Source: Siphonodentalium dalli (Eukaryota > Mollusca > Scaphopoda > Gadilida > Siphonodentaliidae). Taken from it: a stretch of DNA of 64,000 bases. Below, in pieces: positions 46,681 through 57,870 of the stretch. Below the pieces are notes generated by a model. The model worked only from the letters and a program-made list of their open reading frames with translations, was not told the origin of the DNA and searched no databases. The stretch covers positions 206,080,750 to 206,144,749 of the forward strand of contig CP136069.1 in the NCBI GenBank assembly GCA_032622095.1, read 5' to 3'. Within the stretch, counting starts at the first letter, position 1; each line of letters opens with the position of its first letter. Made by a program: the position numbers and the translations under genes.

Positions 46681-47692
46681 CCTGGTACATAACCCTCTGG
46701 GCTCCCGGTCTGTTATAAAGAGCGTACATATAACTGAAAACCTTTAAATCCCTACCTGCAACATCGTTCGATGCTGATGGCATTACTGTGAAATTATCAA
46801 GAATTCTGACACTTGTTGACCGATGTTCGTCAGTATAGGATATAAAGTCCTTGGTCTGCAACAGCCCATCAGAATTATCCCGCTCTACTGTGTCGTATGT
46901 ATCCTTTTGCCATATTAGTATATTAAATCCAAGTAAAGTCACGCATTCGAGAAATGTCACTGCAGCGACGACGAAGATAGCGGACATGACTCTCGACCAT
47001 AAATAAATAAGGTATGACATGACAGTCTCAGAAGCGAAAATATCACATGCACTGGGGATGCATAGCACACAAATTCCTGTTAGAAATTTCATTTTGACCC
47101 ATCGGTCACTCCGAGCGAAGCCACACAAGTAGTCAATCGTTGATAAAATGTAGATTTTAAATTGAATAGTCGCGAACGCAATCCAACAGTACACTGTGCA
47201 TAACGGCATTTCACTACAGAACAGACCTAGCGCCTCGAAATAGCACAATGTATGATGAAGGCACGCATGATAAATGGAAACCGGTAATAACATACATAAC
47301 TTTAACGTAAGTGATACAACACGGTGTAGTATTATCTTGGTTGAGGGTTCGATATCAAACATAAATGCCAGTGATAAGGCTGTACCAAGTGCGAGCCCAA
47401 CTCCAAAACAAATGCACGTCCATTGGAATGTTCTCCACAATAAACATAAATTCCAGAACTCGAAGCAAAGACTCCTAATAAACGCAAAGTTGTGCCATGG
47501 TCTGTGCGGCATTGATGCTTCGTTAGCTGCCACTACATATGTTATATGTGAATACATGTAAAACATCACATCTAGTAAAGCCCAACACAAGTCGAGCATG
47601 ACACCTATACAGGGAATCACCACTGTTATCACCACTGTTGTCATCGCAATGAGGGAGACTCCGGATCTGACCAGCCGACTTATCATTCTCAT
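46598..47692 (-). CDS. Unrecognised multi-pass membrane protein
   Basis: The 364-codon frame opens with MRMISRLVRSG and has about six to eight hydrophobic segments, roughly at residues 12-32, 34-55, 92-113, 121-145, 150-182, 202-220 and 226-262. A hydrophilic tail of about 100 residues follows (DTVERDNSDG, DFISYTDEHRS). No cleavable signal peptide is obvious; the first segment may be an anchor. No known family could be assigned with confidence. The last 22 residues (343-364, NSNPALYRLNYLKPSSMDIR and two more) are encoded in sequence that recurs as a dispersed repeat at 10.2 kb. The frame may be one exon of a longer gene or a complete intronless gene. Length and composition make chance unlikely. 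Confidence 0.65.
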   Translation of the reverse strand: MRMISRLVRSGVSLIAMTTVVITVVIPCIGVMLDLCWALLDVMFYMYSHITYVVAANEASMPHRPWHNFAFIRSLCFEFWNLCLLWRTFQWTCICFGVGLALGTALSLAFMFDIEPSTKIILHRVVSLTLKLCMLLPVSIYHACLHHTLCYFEALGLFCSEMPLCTVYCWIAFATIQFKIYILSTIDYLCGFARSDRWVKMKFLTGICVLCIPSACDIFASETVMSYLIYLWSRVMSAIFVVAAVTFLECVTLLGFNILIWQKDTYDTVERDNSDGLLQTKDFISYTDEHRSTSVRILDNFTVMPSASNDVAGRDLKVFSYMYALYNRPGAQRVMYQVSLITNSNPALYRLNYLKPSSMDIRWE

Positions 47693-47699
47693 TGTAATA

Positions 47700-48180
47700 C
47701 TTGTTAACCGTCAAATGCAACATGGGAGGTAATGTACATAACAATCAATGATATGTCTTCTTTCCATCGCAAAGATTTGGGTCCATTTTCACATCATCTT
47801 GGGTCTCGGTATTATTATTAGTTATCCCGGTGACACTAAGTCTTTCTTTGTAATATTCCCCAAATCGCCCAGTTCACATCGCATTCCACCAATTAATTAT
47901 ACTGACGTCATGATTGGTCCTGAAAATAGAGTAAAGTTGACACAATAGATCTGGATCGTTTTAGCTGGGGTCAATATTAATATCACGGATGAAAGCGGAT
48001 AGTTGTTTTTTTATGTGCACGAGTACGTTTACACATTGATTCGAAATTCAGGTGGAAACAACATCAACAACAATAACAACTATACTTCAAATATCCATGC
48101 AATGCAACGCAAATTGCGCCAATCGAATATCGGTATTTAGAATTAGTTAAAACTGTTGATATTAGTTAATTACATATCTA
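47700..48180. other. Upstream region of the membrane-protein gene, unassigned
   Basis: No second gene is seen. A minus-strand frame at 47523-47744 overlaps the start of the membrane protein in another phase and is probably chance. Confidence 0.35.
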
Positions 48181-48181
48181 C

Positions 48182-49127
48182 GGGCTCACTTGATATTCCA
48201 TGGGCTGGTAGGACCCCTCGTGCACCCACATGAACTGGTATGACCTATCGTGCACCCCCATGAGCTGGTATGACATCTCGTGACCCAATGGGCTGGCAAG
48301 ACTCCTCGTGCATCAATCGTGAGCTGGTATGACCCCTCGTGCATCCCCACGGTCTGATATGACCCATCGTGCACTCCACGGGCTGATATGACCCCTCGTG
48401 CAGCCCCCACAGGCTGGTAGGACCCCTCGTGCACCCCACGGGCTGATGGGACCCCTCGTGCACCACACGGGCTGATAGGATCTCTCGTGCACCCCCACGG
48501 GCTGATATGACCCCTCGTTCAGCCCCCACGGGCTGATAAGACTCCCCATGCACCCCACGGGCTGGTAGGACACATCGTACACACCATGGGCTGTTAGTTC
48601 CCCTCATGTACCCCATATGGGCTGATGTGACCCCTCGTGCACCCCCATGGACTGAGAGGACCCCTCATGCACCCACACGGGCTGATATGACCCCATCTTG
48701 CACCCCCACGGGCTGGTAGGACCCATCGTGCATCCCCACGGGCTAATAGGGCCCCTCGTGCACTCCGACGGGCTGATGTGATCCTCGTGCAGCCCTCACG
48801 GGCTGGTAAGACTCATCATACAACCCACACGGGATGGTAGGACCCCTCGTGCACCCCCACGGGCTGATAGGACCTGTCGTGCACCCCCACGGGCTGATAT
48901 GACCTCTTGTGCACCCCCATGGACCGTTAGTTCCCATCGTGCATCCCCATGAGCTGGTATGACCTCTCGTGCAACCACCACAGGCTGGTAGGACCTCTCG
49001 TGCCACGGGCTGTTAGTTCCCTTCGTTCAACCCACACAGGCTGGTAGGACTCCTGGTGCACCTTAACGGGCTGGTAGCTCCCCTCGTGCACCCACGGGCT
49101 GGTATGACCCCCCCCCCCGTGCACCCC
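48182..49127 (+). repeat. GC-rich 30-bp minisatellite, about 30 units
   Basis: The unit is close to GACCCCTCGTGCACCCCCAC followed by GGGCTGATAG. Units vary by substitutions and one-base indels. Because 30 is a multiple of three, several minus-strand frames appear with a 10-residue period such as CTRGHTSPWG, in more than one phase. The phase changes between blocks argue against a real protein. It is much more GC-rich than its surroundings. Confidence 0.93.
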
Positions 49128-49196
49128 TCAGAAATGCTTGACGTTCAATAAAGATAATTGTAAATCTACATAAATGGTTTCCTCTCACTTCGTAGA

Positions 49197-49439
49197 ATGA
49201 TTCTCTTGCTCTTGAACTTGACAACCGAGACAGAACAAGTGAATGTCCATAAATATCTTGTAATATCTTTGCAATCGAATGTTCACTGGGACAAACATGT
49301 CACTGACATATGTAGTCGGGTAGCCACTAGGCTACCACAGCTTGGACTAATTGAATTCCAAAAGAACCGACAGACCATTGACATTTTGTTCAAAAGTTAT
49401 GTACTCCCATTAATGGAAAACAGCGTGTGTGTCTTTTGA
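49197..49439 (+). pseudogene. Fragment of a non-LTR retrotransposon reverse transcriptase C-terminus
   Basis: The segment VNVHKYLVISLQSNVHWDKH, then DICSRVATRLPQLG, then LFKSYVLPLMENSVCVF matches the thumb-region pattern of CR1/Jockey-type RTs (YLG, W-hydrophilic-H, then R-L and a later P-L-E). Only about 80 codons remain, with no catalytic YADD region and no endonuclease, so this is a remnant. The family call rests on pattern recognition. Confidence 0.55.
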
Positions 49440-49968
49440 TACTGATAACCATAACTACCAGTTCCCTAAAATCGATACAGTCTTTTTGAGACAGTCCAAT
49501 CTACACATCTTTTCTACAGATAAATTTAGTTTTTCACATTTCTCTTTCACATCGATACTACTTTCTGCAAAGTCACAGCTATAAAGCCACACAATCAGGC
49601 ACGACACTATCGCTCTGTACGGAGGACGGTGCTCAGTGTATGTGAACTGACATCGAGGACACCCGGGGCACCGTTTTCCATAGGAACCCACCACAACATT
49701 AATTTAGCACCTTCATATTCACAATATAGGGGAGAGGGACACACCTGCGTGTCATATTGTGCCCCTATCTCGGGCCTGTGAATCCACATTCCTGATTCTA
49801 ATCCTAAACTGTTATGCAATCTTAATCTATGTATACTTGCGTCACAATAAATATGTGCAACTCCACTCCACACAAAGACGACACTGCAACTTTTCACATT
49901 ATATACGCGAGAGTATCAACCATTAATATAAAGTAATTTTTGGTGAACAATGTACACTGTTGAAAGAC

Positions 49969-49971
<3 letters not shown>
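49440..49971. other. Unassigned DNA
   Basis: No gene. Two overlapping minus-strand frames (49455-49694 and 49607-49897) differ in phase and lack motifs. Part may be the decayed continuation of the RT fragment. Confidence 0.35.

Positions 49972-50031
<60 letters not shown>
49972..50031. repeat. TA dinucleotide microsatellite
   Basis: About 30 uninterrupted TA units. It lies upstream of the Penelope-like element and may mark its 5' insertion edge. Confidence 0.97.
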
Positions 50032-50038
<7 letters not shown>

Positions 50039-50390
50039 TCGTCACGTCATCATCAACATTGGCATCAACAACAGAGAGGACTGGAAGACAGACAACCTCA
50101 AAGGCAAAACAGCAGGCACCACAGCTAAAAGCAGGGTAACTAACATGGTTTGTAATTTCCGAAAAGTTTTTCCTAATGTGACACTTCATTTTCAGGAAAT
50201 AAATATCTCATTTAGTATAGATTCTAGGGACCAGGAAGTTCTGCGTGCCATTAACAGCCAAGCTCGTCAGACACAGAACCTCGAGGTCATACAGGCAATA
50301 CCCCCGCGACTTTCACGTGGAGAATGACCACATCCACTGGACATCACAGACGGCGGCGAAAATCTACCACGGCTGGACTAACATCTTTAA
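50032..50390 (+). other. Possible 5' part of the Penelope-like element
   Basis: Between the TA microsatellite and the open RT frame. Short frames here have no recognised motif. It could be 5' leader of the element, but no long repeat of this segment was found downstream to support a pseudo-LTR. Confidence 0.35.
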
Positions 50391-51854
50391 AGGTCATTTA
50401 AACTAATTCATCAGAAGGGCATCAGCCATGCGGAAAGAGTCGGTCTCGGCACCGAGATAGTCAATCTTGTACCCGACCTTTCCCTGAGCGCTGGTGAGAA
50501 ATCAATACTTAGGTATGGTCTAACCTTTGTTCCTACCCCACCCGATCTCAAAGAAACACCACATGTGGTTGAGACGGAGGATGGAACATTAGTTTTACCA
50601 GACTCTATGTATGCCATGGAAATGAACGGCGGTCCAGCAGGCATGCAACTTAGGGAAGTAACAGCTATGGCTGATTTCTTTCGCAATTCGACAGGTTTAA
50701 AAGATCAATTTAAAGAACCTTCGATGTTGACCCCCACTGATCGCCAGATTGACAACTCAATTCCCGAGGTCGCTGGCTTAGTCAAAACCGACATTACAAA
50801 TTTACCAAAATTTCACAACGAGGATAACCTCACTAAAGTTGAAAGAACTGCAATAAAAACCCTTTGCAGAAATAAAAACATTGTAATCAAACCTTGTGAC
50901 AAAGGCAGCTCGCTCGTCATCATGTCTAAAGAAAATTACATTCTAGAAGCGACGCGCCACTTAAGCAACACTAAATATTACAAACCATTGGATGAGCCAA
51001 TTTGGAAATCCAATGTTTTAAAATTCAATCTCATTCTCAAAAGCTTGCTGGACCAGGATGTTTTAAACAAAAAACATGTTCAGTATCTAATTGCAAAACC
51101 TGAATCCAATAATAGCACATTTTATTTGCTACCTAAAATACATAAACCTTTGAGCTGTTGGACTAATCCATACACACCACCCGGACGCCCCATCATCATC
51201 GACGTGGGCTCGGAGTCATGCCACATTTCGGAGTTTATTGATTTCTATTTGAAACCAATTGATACCCGCCATCCGATCTAAAAGACACGGAGGACTTCCT
51301 TATTAAATTGTCGAAAATTGAAGTTCCATCTTCTGCTTACCTAATTAGTCTCGACTCGGACGTGGAATCTATGTATACAAATATTGGAATCGATGCCGGA
51401 TTAAAGTCAATTAAGAATGCATTTGATTTCCACCATGATCCTCATAGACCTGGAGATGAACTACTTCAATTATTAGAACTTTCTCTTAAAGGGAATGACT
51501 TTGAATTTAATGGACGATATTATTTACAGGTCTCCGGCTGCAGTATGTGCAAGAAGTTTAGTCCTAATTTTGCCTCAATTATTGTTGCAGAGTGGGAGAA
51601 AGGCGCCCTATAGCCAAATCTGAAAAACAACCATTAGCCTATTATAGATTCTTGGACGACATATTTATCATTTGGACTCATGGTCTGGATGAGTTTAGGG
51701 TGTTCTTGAACATCTTGAACAGTCATGATGAATCAATCAAACTCAAAGAATCAATATCGCAAACCATCATTGATTTCCTTGATTTAACAATATTTAAGGG
51801 CCCACAATTTACATCATGCAACATTTTAGATACAAAACTTTTTACGAAACCAAC
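50391..51854 (+). pseudogene. Penelope-like element, reverse transcriptase part (broken)
   Basis: The N-terminal block (50391-51281) has IVNLVPDLSLS, LRYGLTFVPTP, NIVIKPCDKGSSLVIMSKEN, FYLLPKIHKP and GRPIIIDVGSESCHISEF, the usual order in Penelope-like RTs. The next block, in another frame (51308-51613), has the motif A region LDSDVESMYTNI and a motif B region reading SGCSMC where AMG is expected. A third frame carries YRFLDDIFIIW (51637-51669), with the catalytic DD kept, then DFLDLTIFKG. Breaks: frameshifts near 51278 and 51610, plus a two-residue expansion beside the motif A aspartate. The coding region is interrupted after TKPT by the inserted element at 51855. Dead copy. Confidence 0.85.
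51852..51854 (+). other. Target-site duplication AAC, left copy
   Basis: AAC directly precedes TAGTGTGGTCGT, and AAC directly follows the mirrored end at 56163-56165. Removing one copy and the insert restores the Penelope reading frame across the site, which supports this 3-bp duplication. Confidence 0.75.
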
Positions 51855-52535
51855 TAGTGTGGTCGTCAGAGGGTTCGACCCGGAAGAAATTGGTATAGAA
51901 GCGGTTTTGGTGTCATTCGACGCGGGAGAATCCGCTAAAATCCGCTTTGGGGAAAATTCAGGATCCAAGATGGCGTCCAACAAGGCTGCCGTTAGTCAAA
52001 AGATACTCTGACTGAGATTAATTCGATAACAGTGAGAACAAATGTTGTCACATGTATACAAATGTATACATTTTTGCAAAGGTAAAATGTTGAGCCACCT
52101 GTTTATGGCAAAAACGGAACCCATCGTCCCAGATGGCCGCCAAAATGGCAGCCTAAACTCGAACATTTGAAGTTTTTGCCTAATATCTTAAAGATCAATT
52201 CCTGTTGTTTGATAATGGTTCAGACTGTCGACATTGATTAGTCATATTCATGTTAATTCATCATTGGAGCAATGAAAGATACCATAAATGGGGTCCCAGA
52301 CTCATCTACACCCTCAAAAATTCGATTTTACAGAACGCGGTATAACATTCCACAAAACTCTCCATTGTGATTACAGTCATATATCAACAAGAAATGGACA
52401 GAACTGTACAATGTAAGTTGGGCATACACTTATCTATAAATACTCCAATTCAATGAAACCCAAATTGGCGCTTTGTCTGAAAATGGCTGCCAAAATGGTG
52501 GTCAAAATATGGAAAATGGCGGATATTGATCACAG

Positions 52536-55320
52536 TGTCATTCAATCCATTTTAAGTAGTGGTTGATGAATAAAATTGACTAAATAAATACGAATGAATA
52601 CCTCTTTATGATGCCATTATGCTAGCTCTATGTAAAAACTTAAAAATCAGTACCAAAAATGGCTGCCAAAATGGCCACCCGATGTGAAAAATACTATTTT
52701 CTGTCACTTCTGTTTATCACTTGTTGCTCTCTGAACTGGGAAACAATGGGTATATTCTTTCAATGATCGTGTCAACTGATCATTACAGCAATGACATTTC
52801 TAATAGATTAGATCATAGTTTACTCCGGTCCTTCACTAATAAGTTGTAACGAATGCGGTATGAAATTTAACCAAAATCGACTTTGGGGTTCTGGTCACAT
52901 TTGATATTTAGGGATGAGCAGATCTTGTCTACAAAATAATTGATCGTTTCTTTTATTTGTGAACATTCCATCTCAAATAGACCAAAAGAAACAATAAATT
53001 TTATCTAATATGGCTTCCAAAACGAAAATGGTAGACTCTGCCCAGCTTATCACATAATGGAAGTTGTGAGTGGTGGATGCAGTTGATAGTTGGCTCATAT
53101 ACATGTATGTGGCTCATATACATCAAAACTATTTATTTTCAATCTTTTGGTGGCTTCCCGCGGGTTGACAAAATCTTGACCCATCAGTGGTATAATGTCG
53201 TATATCCATTATGGCGGGAAATGAGTATTTGATACCATTCGAATCGTGAGAAAAAATCCAATCCGATGGGCCAAACTGTCCTTGCATTGGATGACAAATA
53301 TTCGCACACACCAGTGAAGCAAATGTCGTATATCCAGCGATCTTTACAATTATTCGTACTATGAGGTCGTATGTCCAACAGCAGCCAATCGGACGCTTCA
53401 GGTTGTCCACGTGACTTCTGTTTTGTGTTTGTGAATTCTAAAATGTGTGCTATATGGCAGTATCTCCATGTTAGTCGCGTGATCATTTGGTGATTTAAAT
53501 TTTGTGATTGTTCCACACATTTCTGTATGATGATGCACATGGGTGAATTTTCATAGTGTAGAATAGGCACTTTTTAGTTCATAGACACATGCGATTGCCA
53601 CCATATTTAGCTTAATCTGCATTTATTAGCACAACTTCATTATAGCACGGAAACGAATCGTCGCTGGCATACGCAAAATGTCATATCTCCAAACAAGCTA
53701 TTGCTTTTTAAAAGAAAACGAGGGAATAAACAGAAAACAATATATGGTTCAATGAACAGCTAATGTCAGTTTTCATTGGGATAAATACAACAATACGTCA
53801 TGCTTTGTCAACATTAGGAGAAATGTTGTCTAAAAACTTCAACCTTCATTTTATCGGAAAGTTGAAAATGTGGGTTACATTATAGCACTGATGCGACGAA
53901 ATATTAACTATTCGGGCTCGGCCATCATTTTCAAGTTTAAAGCTGGAACTAAATGTAGCCCATGGATTCCCCATTTCGACATGTAAGAAAAGTAGTTTTA
54001 CTCTGATCTCTTCCCAGATATCAACTCTCCGGTAAATGGTGATCTCTTATGTTCTAGAAAATACGTGTGCCAAATACATATATGTATGAAGAAACTATTC
54101 CCATACATTGTTTACACATCGACTCCGTAAGTATGTGGAGGTTTTCTTGGACAAGCGGGATTTTCAAACCTCGAAACCGTCCGTACAAATAATAAAAGTT
54201 AATAGGAAATGACGTTGGATGTAGGTCTAGAGTACGTCGTCCGCCTGAAATAGTTTCGTGTCATTAATTTGCACATAGTTCGTGCTCTGATGAGCATGGA
54301 TGAACGCCTTATGTGGCAGTTTGATTGTCTAACATCCGGAAAATAACATGTTCATTGTTCACATTTCTTAGACAAACATGTTGTTAATCACCATCTTCAT
54401 GTGGCATTTCTATCCAATGACAACCTTGAAATGCCAGTTAATCAAGCTAAATGGTTGATACCTTTACGCCTACGGGTCAGATCCAGCCGTGACGCACATT
54501 GTGTCTACATATCATTGATGAAATTCACTAAATGTGTAGAAGTTATAGGTGCGTCTATATATGTACTAGAATGTTTCTATCCACATGTATATACCCACAA
54601 TCGCATGACACGGAATTGTCACATAAAGTGTGAAGGGTATACAATGTACGTGCGAATTTTCATTTTTCCTCTTGATATTGAAGAAAATAATATTACTTTG
54701 AAACTCTCCAGCTCCGATAACCAACTTGCCCACCAATTAAGTAAACCCCAGATTATTTGCTTTTCCCTCCTGTCCTTTTCACTTTCGCCAGCACTGGAAA
54801 ACCTATTATAGCCTGATGCTTCCGTACTACACCGATGCCCATATAATTGATGTTCCGAATAGTCGTTATAAGTAGAAATGTTGACACTGTGTTTTCAAAT
54901 AATCCAGATTCGTAGCAATTTAATTTATTTGTAATTCATTTCCAGATAGTCCCTCGTAATAAGTGGACATCGTGTTGGTTCCTTCAGTAGATACTGCTTA
55001 GTTGGAACATTTCGGGCTGAACTGATTGTGGTGGTAGATTATTGGCAACATGTTTAATAGGTCTGTCATCGTTAGCTCACAACCGAAGTGTTGTTTCGGC
55101 TTTCCTCTGAGCAGAACTTAAATTTCGACAATTTTCGGTGGCCATTTTGGTAACCATCTTAGCATTTTGAATCGTGATTGGCTACTCATACCCACAAAAA
55201 ACATTGATTTCAATCAATGATGTGTATTGGTGCCGAATTGGCGTTTTGTCGAATGGGTTTTCGTGAATAACTACATATTTGCCATTTTCATTATTATTGG
55301 CGACCATGTTGGACGCCATC
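52536..55320. other. Core of the long-TIR element, no recognised gene
   Basis: The longest frames are 136 codons (54401-54811, plus) and 128 codons (53184-53570, minus). Neither has a repeat, catalytic motif or obvious homologue. They could be remnants of a captured sequence or chance frames. Confidence 0.4.
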
Positions 55321-55324
55321 TTGA

Positions 55325-55457
55325 ATTCTGTATTTTCCCAAAAGCGGATTTTAGCGGATTTTGGATATGTTATACACGAGATTCTCCCGCGTCGAATGAC
55401 AACAAAACCGTTTCTTTACCAATTCCTTCTGGGTCTAACCCTCTGACGACCATTCTA
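55325..55457 (-). mobile_element. Right terminus of a second, nested copy of the same family
   Basis: CCAAAAGCGGATTTTAGCGG, GAGATTCTCCCGCGTCGAAT, CCAATTCCTTCTGGGTC and ACGACCATTCTA match the right terminus of the outer element (56028-56162) in the same orientation. They end just where the paired arm of the outer element begins. This looks like a sibling element, or an internal duplication of the terminus. Confidence 0.65.
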
Positions 55458-56162
55458 AATATCTGCCATTTTCCATATTTTGACCGCCATTTTGACAGCC
55501 ATTTTAAGACAAAGCGCCAATTTGGGTTTCATTGAATTGGAGCAATTATAGATAATGGTATGCCCAACTTACATTGTACAGTTCTGTCCATTTCTTGTTG
55601 ATATACGACTGGAATCCCAATGGCGATATTTGTGGAATTTTATACCGCGTTCTGTAAAATCAAATTTTTGAGGGTGTATATGAGTCTGGGACCCCATTTA
55701 TGGTATCTTTCATTGCTCCAATGATGAATTAACATGAATATGACTAATCAATGTCGCCAGTCTGAACCATTATCAAACAACAGGAATTGATCTTTAAAAT
55801 ATTAGGCAAAAATTTCAAATTTTCGAGTTTAGGCCACCATTTTGGCAGCCATCTGGGGCGAGGGGTTCCATTTTTTCTATAGATATGTGGCATAATACTT
55901 TACCTTCGCAAAAATGTATACATTTGTATTAATATGGCAACATTTGTTCTCATTATGTCGAATTAATCCCAGTCAGAATCTCTTTTGACTAATGGCGGCC
56001 ATGTTGAACGCCATCTTGGATCCTGGATTTTGCCCAAAGCGGATTTTAGCGGATTTTGGATATGTTGTAGCAGAGATTCTCCCGGGTTGAATGACACCGA
56101 GATCGCTTCTATACCAATTTCTTCTGGGTTGACCCCTTTTTTTGCGTACCACGACCACACTA

Positions 56163-57075
56163 AACGGACTCTCACCAGCTTCTTCATCGTAAATCTTTCC
56201 ATCCGCCAAAACTTTTCAATGGATTGATTAAATCTCAAATCATTCGATACCACCGGAACTGCACGAACAGAAGCGACCTAAATCAAGCTTGTTCAGTGCT
56301 GTTCCAGGCTTTACGACCGCGCGGCTACTCTTGTAGATTACTGCGCCAAGTAAAGTCCGAAACTCTCAGAGAATTAGAATCGTTACGCCATGACCCAACA
56401 TCGACTGAGCCAACAAGGATACGGCACAACCGGCCGGTGTTGGGTAATGGTTCAGCCTCATTTTGTCACAAAAAACGATGTTATATCAATACAATAGGAT
56501 ATATCAATACTAGTAACACTTTAACCAGCGAACAAACACGCATATCGTATCAAATGCATAGCGAACTTAATTGTGATTCTAAAAATGTAATTTACTTAAT
56601 CACATGCAAAAGATGCCGTATATAATATGTTGGACAAACAAAAACCTCTCTCAAAGTTAGAATGTCTAATCATCTTTCCAAAAAACTCGACATGCAAATT
56701 TCCGATCATTTCAACTCATCTAATCATGACATTAAATCCCATTTCAGCTTTCAGCCAATAGAACAGACACCAATTCTAGCCGACGAAGACCAAACCGATT
56801 CAATACGCCTAGAACGCGAAAATCATTGGATGGGCGTACTTAAAACATATCTTCCGTTCGGACTTAACATTGACTACAAAGGTGTTTCTCGAAATTTCTT
56901 GTGCTTTCCTCTGATCTACAATCGTAGAAATGTTGAAATCGCAAACATTTTCAGAAAAAACTTTGCATTATTAAACACTAAATTGACCGAGCCTCTCGAC
57001 AAACGGGTTATTATTGCCTACAAGAAAAATCCCAGTTTGAGAGATATGCTCGTTCGATCTAGACTCAGACCTTGA
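56163..57075 (+). pseudogene. Penelope-like element, linker and GIY-YIG endonuclease part
   Basis: After the AAC duplication the frame resumes with GACTCTCACCAG and continues as NGLIKSQIIRYHRNC, RGYSCRLLRQ and a linker with FCHKKRC and LNCDSKNVIYLITCKRC. This is the cysteine pattern seen before the GIY-YIG domain in Penelope-like elements. An in-frame TAA at 56623-56625 breaks the domain between KRCRI and YVGQTKTSLKVR. The later part has LERENHWMGVLKTYLPFGLN, the conserved E and GLN region. The whole part is one frame with a single stop, so it is better preserved than the RT part. GIY-YIG nucleases nick target DNA for retrotransposition. Confidence 0.88.
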
Positions 57076-57263
57076 TTAACACGCAGTTCAATTAGCTTTT
57101 TAGCAATTTCAACATCATTATCCTTTGTTTGTGCTCAACACAATATTTTATGTCAATTTCTGACACAACCTAACAAAATTTAGCTAGTTCCATAGAAATA
57201 ATTACATAAGAAATCGGATAACCGACCTGTGCCAGCGCTCTTCACACTTTCCAAATATATATA
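57076..57263. other. Probable 3' untranslated end of the Penelope-like element
   Basis: AT-rich, non-coding, between the stop of the GIY-YIG frame and the first unit of the second Helitron-like array. The exact element end is not marked by a visible repeat. Confidence 0.4.
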
Positions 57264-57870
57264 TCTATTATATATTTTGGAAGATCTGTGTGTCTGTCTG
57301 TGTGTGTGTGTGTCTGTGTGTTCGCGATGAACTCGAAAACGTCCCAACCGATTTCGATGAAACTTGGTATGTGGGGGTATTTTCGGCCGGGGACGAACAT
57401 AGGCATATTAATTTGTCCGTGAGACGTCACCTTGACCTTGAAATCGGGTCATTTCAAGGTCAAACGCCCGAATATCACGGGATTTCGATGAAACTTGGTA
57501 TGTGGGGGTACTTTCTTATGGCGAGTCTCATAAGCATATTAATTTGCCCGTGCGACGTGACCTTGACCTTGAAATCGGGTAACTTCAAGGTCAAATCGCC
57601 AATTTTGATGGGATTTCGACGAAATTTGATACGTTGGGTTACTTTTGTTCACCGATTGTTTTGGACGGGTCCAATCGTGACCCCGACCAGACCTTGACCT
57701 TCAAAATGATCAATTCAAGGTCAAATCGGATGGATTTCGACGGGCACGTTTGTCGGGTACTTTTGTCCGGGCAGTGTTTTGGACTGGTCAAATCGTTACC
57801 CCACTTGACCTTGACCTTCAAAATGGACAATTCAAGGTCAAAGCCCGGACGAAGTCGGGTCACCTTCTAG
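57264..57870 (+). mobile_element. Helitron-like unit 1 of family B
   Basis: Starts TCTATTATATATTTTGGAAG and ends CTAG, preceded by the hairpin CCCGGACGAAGTCGGG and about eight bases. The body has a GTGT microsatellite, then segments with GATTTCGATGAAACTTGGTA and repeated TGACCTTGACCTT / CAAGGTCAAA modules. No Rep/helicase. The next unit is joined directly. Confidence 0.8.

Larger units (their letters stand above)
51855..56162. mobile_element. 4.3-kb long-TIR DNA element inserted in the Penelope-like element
   Basis: The left end TAGTGTGGTCGT is mirrored by ACGACCACACTA at the right end. The two arms pair over about 675-700 bp (51855 to about 52530; about 55460 to 56162), with landmarks ACAAATGTATACATTTTTGC and TTGATAATGGTTCAGACTG mirrored at the right. 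Flanking AAC is duplicated. The core has small frames only (53129-53570 minus, 54401-54811 plus), none with a transposase motif. A 3-bp target duplication occurs in several superfamilies, including CACTA, PIF/Harbinger and Academ. Without a transposase no choice can be made. Arms contain AAGATGGCG-type motifs like those of the 11.3-17 kb element. Confidence 0.85.

Noticed and set aside
46598-47692. XK-related or TMEM26-like identity for the membrane protein
   Set aside because: Hydrophobic segment number is compatible, but no characteristic motif of either family could be found by eye.
48186-49124. Repeated tryptophan/glycine/proline-rich peptides in minus frames
   Set aside because: A 30-bp unit gives a 10-residue period in several phases at once; phase changes between blocks exclude one continuous protein.
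53129-53570. Overlapping minus-strand frames of 93 and 128 codons
   Set aside because: They overlap in different phases, have no motif, and lie in the core of a non-autonomous element.
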